A stretch of 64,000 bases of DNA from Cobetia marina. Lineage in GTDB: Bacteria > Pseudomonadota > Gammaproteobacteria > Pseudomonadales > Halomonadaceae. Location of the stretch: NCBI RefSeq assembly GCF_001720485.1, contig NZ_CP017114.1, forward strand, positions 1,984,001 to 2,048,000, in the 5' to 3' direction. Shown one piece after another: positions 9,350 to 15,970 of this stretch (its first letter is position 1; every line of letters begins with the position of its first letter). Made by a program: the position numbers and the translations under genes. Below the pieces are notes generated by a model. The model had not been told where the DNA came from. It did not search any database and worked only from the letters and a program-made list of their open reading frames with translations.

Positions 9350-9480
9350 GGCAGGCTATCCGGCAGACGGGAGCGCCGTGGCGCCCCCGGAAGTCATGAG
9401 GAAAAGGAGTCCAAGGAACAGGAGCCCAGGCACAGGAGGCTGGTGGTGGCACAGCGCTCTTGCGGCGGGCTGGCCTCGGC

Positions 9481-10938
9481 TCAGAACACGAAGACGTGGG
9501 CGATACCGGCGATGATCGGCAGGGTGATCAGCGTGCGCAGCACGAAGATGGCCACCAGTTCCCAGATCTTGAGCGGAATCTTCGACTTGAGCAGCAGGGC
9601 ACCGATCTCGGACATGTAGATCAACTGGGTCAGGGACAGGCAGGCGATCACGAAGCGGGTCAGTTCGCTGTCGATGTCCTTGGCCAGCACCGCCGGCAGG
9701 AACATGTCGGCAAAGCCGACCAGCGTCGCCGGGGCTGCCTCTGCCGCGTGGGGAATCTGCAGCAGTTCCAGCAGCGGAATCATCGGGTAGGAGAGCCAGG
9801 TGAAGACCGGCGTGAACTCGGCCAGCATCAGCGCCACGGTCCCGATGGCGATCACCACCGGCAGCAGACCGAGGAAGATGTCCGCCACGTTGAAACCGGC
9901 CGATTTCACCAGCTTGAGCGGGCCCGGCGCATGCTCGGCGCGCGCGACGGCCATGCCGAGTGAGTAACGCAGCACGCCACAGTCGCTCTGGTTCTCTTCA
10001 CTGATCTGGCAGCCGACCGGCTCGTGGTAGTCATCACGCTTGCGCGACAGCGGCGGCAGACGCGGCACGATGACGGCGGCGATCAGGCCTGCGATGACGA
10101 CGGTCAGATAGAAGGGCACGAACAGGTGATTGATGTTCATGAAGCTGGTGACCAGCAACGCGAAGGCGATCGAGACCACCGAGAAGTTGGTGGCGATCAC
10201 CGCCGCTTCGCGCTTGCTGTAGAAGCCCTGCTCGTACTGCTGCGTGGTGATCAGCACGCCGACGGTGCCGGAGCCCATCCACGAGGCGGTGGCATCGATG
10301 GCGCTGCGACCGGGTAGATTGAAGATGGCGCGGAACGGACGGCGCACCAGGCTGCCGATGAATTCCATGAAGCCGAAGTCGACCAGCAGCGGCAGCAGAA
10401 TGGCCGCGAAGAAGAAGAAGGTCAGCAGGACAGGGGCGAGATCATTGAGCATCACGCCGCCGGTGAAGGCCGCCGTGACGGCGGCTGGCCCCCACTGGAA
10501 GTAGGTCATCAGCGCGAAGATGGCGCCGAGGGCGCGCATGGCAAACCACACCGGCGCGACATCGAACAGCTCATGTGCCGCGCCCTGACGTGCCCAGTTC
10601 GGCTTGGCGAGCTTGACGAAGCCGGTGAGGATCACCGACAGACACAGCACCGCGACGGCGATGGCGGGCAAGGCGCTGCCGAGCGTGGCCTTGAGCCAAT
10701 CGGCCATCAGGCCCATGCCGATGTTGATGGTGTCGCCAACGCTGAACGGCACCAGGAAGAAGCTGACGCCGAGCAGTGACGGCACCAGGAATTTCATCAG
10801 CCCCCTGGCCGTCAGCGGCACCGGGCGGGTGGCGATCAGGTCCTTCTTCGGGCGGGCCGCTGGGGTCGCGGCGGAGTCAGACGCGGAGTCATGCTGGGAC
10901 GGTGCGTGCTCCGCCGTCGGGTCGATGCTGGTTGTCAT
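9481..10938 (-). CDS. YjiH-family membrane protein with gate domain
   Basis: Polytopic inner-membrane protein of the YjiH/nucleoside-recognition (gate) family, about 485 residues. The N-terminal 45 or so residues are polar and low in complexity, followed by roughly ten hydrophobic segments with LLGVSFFLVPFSVGDTINIGMG at the first. The ATG at 10938 has AAGGTGA upstream; the frame extends 50 codons further but this is not credible coding. The family's substrate is not established. Here it lies between the guanidinobutyrase and the 2-ketoarginine decarboxylase genes, so uptake of arginine, agmatine or guanidinobutyrate is a reasonable hypothesis. It is clearly not a TRAP, APC or MFS protein. Confidence 0.8.
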   Translation of the reverse strand: MTTSIDPTAEHAPSQHDSASDSAATPAARPKKDLIATRPVPLTARGLMKFLVPSLLGVSFFLVPFSVGDTINIGMGLMADWLKATLGSALPAIAVAVLCLSVILTGFVKLAKPNWARQGAAHELFDVAPVWFAMRALGAIFALMTYFQWGPAAVTAAFTGGVMLNDLAPVLLTFFFFAAILLPLLVDFGFMEFIGSLVRRPFRAIFNLPGRSAIDATASWMGSGTVGVLITTQQYEQGFYSKREAAVIATNFSVVSIAFALLVTSFMNINHLFVPFYLTVVIAGLIAAVIVPRLPPLSRKRDDYHEPVGCQISEENQSDCGVLRYSLGMAVARAEHAPGPLKLVKSAGFNVADIFLGLLPVVIAIGTVALMLAEFTPVFTWLSYPMIPLLELLQIPHAAEAAPATLVGFADMFLPAVLAKDIDSELTRFVIACLSLTQLIYMSEIGALLLKSKIPLKIWELVAIFVLRTLITLPIIAGIAHVFVF

Positions 10939-10986
10939 TCGGGTCACCTTGATCTTGTTGTAATGGTCAGGCTCTGATCGGTCATT

Positions 10987-11054
10987 CGGCATGCGACATG
11001 CCGTCTTCGCGGGGGATTCTTCACGTGCCAGAGACGGGACAGGCCCCTGGCACG
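10987..11054 (-). other. Two hairpins between guanidinobutyrase and yjiH genes
   Basis: The 167-bp gap inside the operon has two inverted repeats: CGGCATG/CATGCCG (10987-10993 with 10997-11003, 3-base loop) and CGTGCCAG/CTGGCACG (11024-11031 with 11047-11054). Neither is followed by a T-run on the minus strand, so they look more like mRNA processing or stabilising structures than terminators. The loops lack the ACGR sequence of guanidine-II riboswitch hairpins. Confidence 0.4.
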
Positions 11055-11105
11055 CGACCCGCCCTCCGGCGGGGTCTTTCACTGGCAATGGAGGTGCGGT
11101 GCGAC

Positions 11106-12056
11106 TCAGTCGCGCTGTTGCACGCCCGGCAGTACGCAGAGCATCTCGTAGAGCAGGGTCGCGCCCATCAGCGCGGTGTTGCCGCTGGTGTCGTAGGGCG
11201 GGGAGACTTCCATCAGGTCACCGCCGACGATATTGAGGCCACGTGCGCCGCGCACGATTTCCATGCCCTGGGGCATGGTCAGGCCGCCGGCTTCCACGGT
11301 GCCGGTACCGGGGGCGACGGAGGGGTCCAGTCCGTCGATGTCGAAGGTGATGTACACCGGGCGATCGCCCATCATGTCTCGCACTTCGGCCATCAGCGGG
11401 GCGAGTGACTTGAACCAGCACATCTCGGCGGTTTCCACACGGAAGCCCTGCTGACGGCACCAGTCGAAGTCATCGGCGGAGTAGCCGGTGCCACGCAGGC
11501 CGATCTGCACCACGCGGTGGCTGTCGAGCAGGCCTTCTTCCTGGGCACGACGAATCGGCGTGCCGTGGGCGATGGGCTCGCCGAACATGTGGTCATTCAC
11601 GTCGGCGTGGGCATCGATGTGGATCAGACCGACCGGCCCGTGCTTCTTGGCGATGGCGCGCAGCACCGGCAGGGTGACGGTGTGGTCACCGCCCAGGGTG
11701 AGCGGCACGCAATCGTGGCTGAGCACTTCATCGTAGAATTTCTCGATGATGTCCATGCTCTTGGGCAGGTGGAAGGTGTTGATCGGCACATCGCCGATGT
11801 CCGCCACCTGCAGGCTGTCGAAGGGCGCGGCGCGGGTGGCCATGTTGTAGGGGCGCAGCATGCGCGATTCATCACGGATCTGACGCGGGCCGAGACGCGC
11901 GCCCGGACGGTTGGAGGTACCGATGTCCAGCGGAATGCCGATGAAGGCGGCATCCAGGCCTTCCGCGGTTTCCTGAGCCGGCAGGCGCATCATGGTGGCC
12001 GGGCCGCCGAAACGTGGCATGTCGTTGCCGCCCAGTGGCTGATTGAATTCGCTCAT
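11106..12056 (-). CDS. gbuA: Guanidinobutyrase / agmatinase-family ureohydrolase
   Basis: Binuclear-manganese ureohydrolase, 316 residues, releasing urea from a guanidino compound. Seen: metal ligands in GGDHTV (His125), DAHAD (148-152) and DIDGLDP (239-245), in the usual arginase-fold order. Length and the local sequence around the first metal motif fit Pseudomonas GbuA, which makes 4-aminobutyrate plus urea from 4-guanidinobutyrate; agmatinase or guanidinopropionase remain possible. The ATG at 12056 has GGAGAG upstream, and the longer frame to 12203 would run over the sigma-54 promoter. It heads a four-gene operon with yjiH, an aruI-like gene and an aldehyde dehydrogenase, divergent from a sigma-54 activator gene. 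Confidence 0.87.
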   Translation of the reverse strand: MSEFNQPLGGNDMPRFGGPATMMRLPAQETAEGLDAAFIGIPLDIGTSNRPGARLGPRQIRDESRMLRPYNMATRAAPFDSLQVADIGDVPINTFHLPKSMDIIEKFYDEVLSHDCVPLTLGGDHTVTLPVLRAIAKKHGPVGLIHIDAHADVNDHMFGEPIAHGTPIRRAQEEGLLDSHRVVQIGLRGTGYSADDFDWCRQQGFRVETAEMCWFKSLAPLMAEVRDMMGDRPVYITFDIDGLDPSVAPGTGTVEAGGLTMPQGMEIVRGARGLNIVGGDLMEVSPPYDTSGNTALMGATLLYEMLCVLPGVQQRD

Positions 12057-12186
12057 CTGTCTCTCCAGGGTCTTGAGTCGCTCGCGATACGCTGACGGCG
12101 AGCGGGGTATTGTGATGGTTCGCCTGATCGCCTGGCCGGACGGTGTCATGAAAGCCGGCGATTCTCCTTGGCGCATACCCCAGCAT

Positions 12187-12202
12187 TGCAGTAACCATGC
12201 CA
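12187..12202 (-). promoter_or_regulatory. Sigma-54 (-24/-12) promoter of the guanidino operon
   Basis: On the minus strand the 16 bases read TGGCATGGTTACTGCA. Against the TGGCACG-N4-TTGCW consensus the GG and GC dinucleotides are at the correct distance, with two mismatches (C to T in the -24 box, first T of TTGC to C). It is about 130 bp upstream of the guanidinobutyrase start. A sigma-54 activator gene is divergent and three candidate activator sites lie 50-120 bp further upstream, the arrangement expected for enhancer-dependent transcription. Confidence 0.8.
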
Positions 12203-12252
12203 ACTTTCAGTCGATTGATTTTATTGGATTTTTTAAAGAGGTGGTTGTCGAG

Positions 12253-12322
12253 TGATTCATTTGTGGATCACTCGTGCGCCAATACTGATTCAAAAATGGA
12301 TCACTGATTCATTTGTGGATCA
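12253..12322. promoter_or_regulatory. Three palindromic upstream activator sites
   Basis: Three 18-bp sites of the form TGATTCA-N4-TGGATCA lie at 12253-12270, 12286-12303 and 12305-12322; sites 1 and 3 are identical, site 2 differs only in the N4 core (AAAA for TTTG). Each is an imperfect dyad (TGATYCA with TGRATCA). Start-to-start distances are 33 and 19 bp, close to three and two helical turns. They sit upstream of the sigma-54 promoter and next to the activator gene, so they are inferred to bind that activator and perhaps also autoregulate it. Confidence 0.8.
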
Positions 12323-12432
12323 CATTCAGGCATCATCGAGAGTGTCTTCAGCGCAGTGCGAGAAAGAACTGCTGAAAGGAACTGCTGGAAAGCCCCGCCC
12401 CGATTCACAGGCTCGACCATGAGGTGCCCGCC

Positions 12433-14091
12433 ATGTCAGAGCTCGACCACCAGATTCTCAAGACCATCATCGACACCGCCCATGACCACTACTTCGTGGT
12501 GAGCGCGGATGGCCAGGTGATGGATGTCAGCCCCGGCGCCGCGGCGGTCTATGGCATGACGCGTGAGGCGCTGTGTGCCGCCAACGTGCATGACCTGGAA
12601 GCCAGCGGGGTGCTCAAGCCCTCCATCAGCCTGGAGGTGTTGCGCACGGGGCGAACGCTCCAGATGATGCAGCTCACCGCCACCGGGCGGCGGGTGGTGG
12701 CGCAGGCGCATCCGGTATTCGTCGAGGGCAAGCTTGAGTGCGTGGTCAGCCGCTCGATGGATCTCACCGATATCCAGCTGCTGCAGCAGGAATATGCCGT
12801 GCTCCAGCAGCGCTTCACGGATCACCTGCGCCGCAACTCGCGGGGCAGTGAGCTGGGCGGGGGGAGTGCGGGGGAAAGTGATTGGGGGGCGGTGGGGAGT
12901 GCGCGCTCGGGTGCCGAGCAGACCACCCATGACGCGCGGCAGCAGGGGCGTGCCCTCTGCGAGCAGGCCGCGCGTGAGCAGGCCGAGTGCGAGGACGCCG
13001 CGCTGGAACTGGGGGAGCTACAGGTCAAAAGCCCCGTGATGCGTGAGATAGCGCTGCTGCTCAAGCGGGTCGCGCCCACCAACGCCACGGTACTGATGCT
13101 GGGCGAATCCGGGGTCGGCAAGACGGCCTTCGCCCATCAACTGCATCGCTGGAGCCAACGCGCCGACGGCCCCTTCATCGAGGTGAACTGCGGCGCCATC
13201 CCCGAAAGCCTGTTCGAGTCCGAGATGTTCGGCTATCAAGCCGGTGCCTTCACCGGCGCGGGCAACCGTGGCAAGGCGGGCCTGATGGAACAGGCCGAAG
13301 GCGGCACCCTGTTTCTGGATGAAATCGGTGAGCTGCCGCTCGCCACCCAGACCAAGCTGCTCAAGGTGATTCAGGACGGAATGATCACCCGCCTGGGCGA
13401 CACCACCACCCGCCGCGCCGACTTCCGACTGGTCGTCGCCACCAATCAAGACCTCGCCGCCCGCGTGGAGCAGGGACAATTCCGCCTCGACCTCTACTAC
13501 CGCATCAATGTGCTCCCCGTCAGCCTGCCCCCGCTGCGCGAACGCCGCGAAGACATTCCCGCCCTGATAGAGCAACACCTCTCACGCCTCAATCAACGTC
13601 ACGGTCGTCGCAAACTCCTCGACGCTACCTTATGGCCCATCCTCATGCGCCAGGACTGGCTCGGCAATATCCGCGAACTGGAAAACTGGCTGGAACGCGC
13701 CTGGCTCAGCGCTCCCAGTGATGTCATCGACAGCGACTCAGTGAAAACACTGCTCAACACTTGTTCCACGAATAACGCGAATGGACTAGGCAATTCATTT
13801 GGCTTCAGTAATGACCAATTTAATGGAATAGGCGTTACTGAAAGTTTTACCACTGCTGATACCTTACATAGTGACAACTCCCTCTCAGAGCCTACCGCTG
13901 AGGGGGCGGTAGCCATGCCAATCCCGAAACTCGGCCCCAACGAAACGCTCAAGGAAGGCTTGGCACGTATCGAAGCGCAATGGCTCCAAGAGATGGCTGC
14001 CGAGTTACCCAGTACTTATGCGATAGCGAAGAGAGCAGGGATTAGTCAGCCGTCGGTAGTAAGGAAGTTGAAGCATATGTTATTAAAATAA
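12433..14091 (+). CDS. PAS / AAA+ / HTH sigma-54 activator, RocR-like layout
   Basis: Bacterial enhancer-binding protein, 552 residues. Domains: N-terminal PAS sensor (about 8-115), a polar linker rich in Gln, Glu and Arg (about 130-195), AAA+ domain with Walker A GESGVGKT at 224-231, the sigma-54 contact loop GAFTGA at 271-276, Walker B GTLFLDEIGE at 291-300 and an arginine finger region, then a variable Asn/Ser-rich linker (about 440-490) and a Fis-type helix-turn-helix (about 528-545). The ATG at 12433 follows GAGGTG; a GTG at 12424 is also in frame. It probably senses a guanidino compound or arginine and drives the divergent operon. The 3' third is duplicated at 15331-15911. Confidence 0.9.
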   Translation: MSELDHQILKTIIDTAHDHYFVVSADGQVMDVSPGAAAVYGMTREALCAANVHDLEASGVLKPSISLEVLRTGRTLQMMQLTATGRRVVAQAHPVFVEGKLECVVSRSMDLTDIQLLQQEYAVLQQRFTDHLRRNSRGSELGGGSAGESDWGAVGSARSGAEQTTHDARQQGRALCEQAAREQAECEDAALELGELQVKSPVMREIALLLKRVAPTNATVLMLGESGVGKTAFAHQLHRWSQRADGPFIEVNCGAIPESLFESEMFGYQAGAFTGAGNRGKAGLMEQAEGGTLFLDEIGELPLATQTKLLKVIQDGMITRLGDTTTRRADFRLVVATNQDLAARVEQGQFRLDLYYRINVLPVSLPPLRERREDIPALIEQHLSRLNQRHGRRKLLDATLWPILMRQDWLGNIRELENWLERAWLSAPSDVIDSDSVKTLLNTCSTNNANGLGNSFGFSNDQFNGIGVTESFTTADTLHSDNSLSEPTAEGAVAMPIPKLGPNETLKEGLARIEAQWLQEMAAELPSTYAIAKRAGISQPSVVRKLKHMLLK

Positions 14092-14256
14092 TTACCATGT
14101 GTCGGATTCCATGTGATTGACCAATCGATTAGCCAATCACACGGGGCCCGACAGCTACCTGAAACACAATTATATTCACTTTATTAGGGATTTATTGTAC
14201 AATTTGGGATTGAATGCTGAGCGTTCCACATAACACCGCCATCAGAGAAATGTGTC

Positions 14257-14367
14257 ATGTCCGAAAAAATACTTTCCAAAGCTTCTGCTGAGGATTTACC
14301 TTCTACGATAATAAAGCTTCCTGAGAAGAATGAGGTGCACGATGCCATGTTGGGGAGTGCCTCATGA
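14257..14367 (+). CDS. 36-residue micro-ORF coupled to a membrane protein gene
   Basis: ATG at 14257 opens a 36-codon frame (starting MSEKILSKASAEDLPS) whose TGA overlaps the ATG of the next gene as ATGA. The peptide is hydrophilic with no membrane segment. The four-base overlap and the plausible length suggest a translated leader or a small partner protein; the ribosome-binding site is weak (AGAGAA). It begins an AT-richer stretch just beyond the sigma-54 activator gene. Not recognised; coding status is uncertain. Confidence 0.4.
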   Translation: MSEKILSKASAEDLPSTIIKLPEKNEVHDAMLGSAS

Positions 14368-14942
14368 GCAACCCCACACAGCGTAAGATGAAGAAAACTC
14401 CCAATCCAATCTTGGTCTGGTCTGGGGTGTTTCTCCTCGTGGGTGCCTTCTGGCATCATTTCGCCAATACTGACCCGACACCGTCACGTATTTTGGCGGT
14501 GCTTGGGATTGTCATCATGTATATCGGGTTTCATGCAAAGTCTGGGGCAACTCCCGATGAGGCGAATACGGCCAACCAAGAGAAGGCTCCAGAAGCCCCC
14601 CCGGCCACGGGCACGATTGCGGGCCCTGGCTCCGAATTGACAGATGAAAGCTCGAAATCGAAAGACAAAGAAGCTCTCAAAGAGAAAATTGAGTTGAGAT
14701 GTAACTGTATTATAGTCGGTCAGATAATAGCAGCTGCGATTCTGGCCATGGGCTTAACTTCCACTAGTAACAACATGTATAATACCATTGTACTGGTGAT
14801 CGTCTCTGGCTTTGGCTACCTTGGAATCTCAATTTTTGGTAATGGTTACTTAATCAGCAAATCGCATGTTCATTATGCCTATGCGCTTATTGGCGTGTTG
14901 GGATACTTCGCAACGCCTGTCGTCTTTATGTTTGGGCGATAA
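14364..14942 (+). CDS. Unknown small membrane protein, about four helices
   Basis: Predicted 192-residue inner-membrane protein that I do not recognise. Two hydrophobic segments near the N-terminus (about 17-32 and 41-56) are followed by a polar, Ala/Pro/Glu/Lys-rich stretch (about 58-105) likely in the cytoplasm, and then two or three hydrophobic segments (about 112-132, 138-158, 168-190). A CNC pair occurs just before the third segment. Base composition is lower in G+C than the flanking catabolic genes. Translation is coupled to the upstream micro-ORF and a hairpin follows the stop. It sits in the accessory stretch next to an IS remnant and a SIR2 gene, so it could be cargo. Confidence 0.6.
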   Translation: MSNPTQRKMKKTPNPILVWSGVFLLVGAFWHHFANTDPTPSRILAVLGIVIMYIGFHAKSGATPDEANTANQEKAPEAPPATGTIAGPGSELTDESSKSKDKEALKEKIELRCNCIIVGQIIAAAILAMGLTSTSNNMYNTIVLVIVSGFGYLGISIFGNGYLISKSHVHYAYALIGVLGYFATPVVFMFGR

Positions 14943-14955
14943 TCCATATAATTTG

Positions 14956-14988
14956 TTAACTCCCTCACTCAACATATGAGGGAGTTAA
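14956..14988. terminator. Hairpin after the membrane protein gene
   Basis: A perfect 12-bp inverted repeat (TTAACTCCCTCA / TGAGGGAGTTAA) with a 9-base loop lies 14 bp past the stop codon. There is no T-run on either side, so termination is likely but not certain; it could alternatively mark the end of the adjacent IS630 remnant. Confidence 0.55.
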
Positions 14989-14996
14989 ATGCCTAT

Positions 14997-15330
14997 TCAA
15001 AAATTAGTCATGCACTCAGCGCCATAACCGTCGAGCAGCCGGTGTACCTCATCGCATAGGTGCTCAAATGCTAGATATGCACTCAGTGGCAGCCATGCAT
15101 ACCTCATCTGCCGCCGCAGAATCTCAATCAGATTCAGCTCCGGCGTGTACGCCGATAGGTAGGTCAAGCACACACGCTGCGACATCGACTCAACCACCAT
15201 CCTCTTGAACACTTTGGAGTGATGCATGCTGGCATTGTCCAGCACGACGACAGCGAAGGTATCAGGGGCTTTCTGATCGGCAAACTGGTCGAATGTATCG
15301 ATGACCGTCTCGGTAGTCATAGTTCTGCTC
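14997..15330 (-). mobile_element. Truncated IS630-family transposase (C-terminal part)
   Basis: The minus-strand frame (107 residues from an internal ATG at 15320) matches the C-terminal half of an IS630-type DDE transposase: VVVLDNASMHHSK contains the second catalytic Asp, and LSAYTPELNLIEI contains the catalytic Glu. The N-terminal half with the helix-turn-helix and first Asp is absent. Similarity ends at the point where the copied 3' end of the sigma-54 activator begins (15331), so the element was cut by a recombination or deletion. It is not able to transpose by itself. Confidence 0.85.
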
Positions 15331-15940
15331 CGACCTCTACTACCGCATCAGAGTGCTCCCCGTCAGCCTGCCGCCGCTGCGCGAATGCCGCGAAGACATT
15401 CCCGCCCTGATCGAGCAACACCTCTCCCGCCTCAATCAACGTCACGGTCGCCGCAAACTCCTCGACGCCTCGTTATGGCCCATCCTCATGCGCCAGGACT
15501 GGCTCGGCAATATCCGCGAACTGGAAAACTGGCTGGAACGCGCCTGGCTCAGCGCCCCCAGTGATGTCATCGACAGCGACTCAGTGAAAACACTGCTCAA
15601 CACTTGTTCCACGAATAACGCTAATGGACTAGGCAATTCATTTGGCTTCAGTAATGACAAATCTAATGGAATAGGCGTTACTGAAAGTTTTCCCACTGCC
15701 GATAACTCTCATAGTCCCAATTCCCTCTCAGCGCCTGCCGCTAAGGGGGCGGTAGCTATGCCAATCCCCAAGCTCGGCCCTAACGAAACTCTTAAGGAAG
15801 GCTTGGCTCGCATCGAAGCACAATGGTTACGCGAGATGGCGGCGGAATTGCCCAGTACTTATGCGATAGCGAAGAGAGCAGGGATTAGTCAACCGTCGGT
15901 GGTAAGGAAACTCCGTAAAATAAAAGCATTACTTTATTGA
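15331..15940 (+). pseudogene. Duplicated 3' fragment of the sigma-54 activator gene
   Basis: From 15331 to about 15911 the sequence matches 13488 to about 14068 at a constant offset of 1843 bp with no gaps and only scattered substitutions, many silent. It covers activator residues from about 352 onward: the end of the AAA+ domain, the Asn/Ser-rich linker and the HTH. The N-terminal sensor, Walker motifs and GAFTGA are missing, and an in-frame stop lies at 15320-15322. The frame stays open to 15940 and ends with a divergent C-terminus. If translated from the GTG at 15353 it would give a 195-residue DNA-binding fragment that could compete for the activator's sites. Confidence 0.85.
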
Positions 15941-15970
15941 TATTAATTCGATATTGAGTGAGTCAATGTT

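Noticed and set aside
10987..11054. Guanidine riboswitch before yjiH
   Set aside because: Two hairpins exist but neither has the ACGR loop expected of the guanidine-II class, and there is no guanidine-I-like conserved core.
14184..14459. 91-codon minus-strand frame
   Set aside because: It lies opposite the micro-ORF and membrane protein start and has no supporting feature.
15331..15911. Attachment-site duplication of an integrative element
   Set aside because: A 580-bp copy is far longer than an att core, no integrase gene is present, and the left junction coincides with a truncated IS630.
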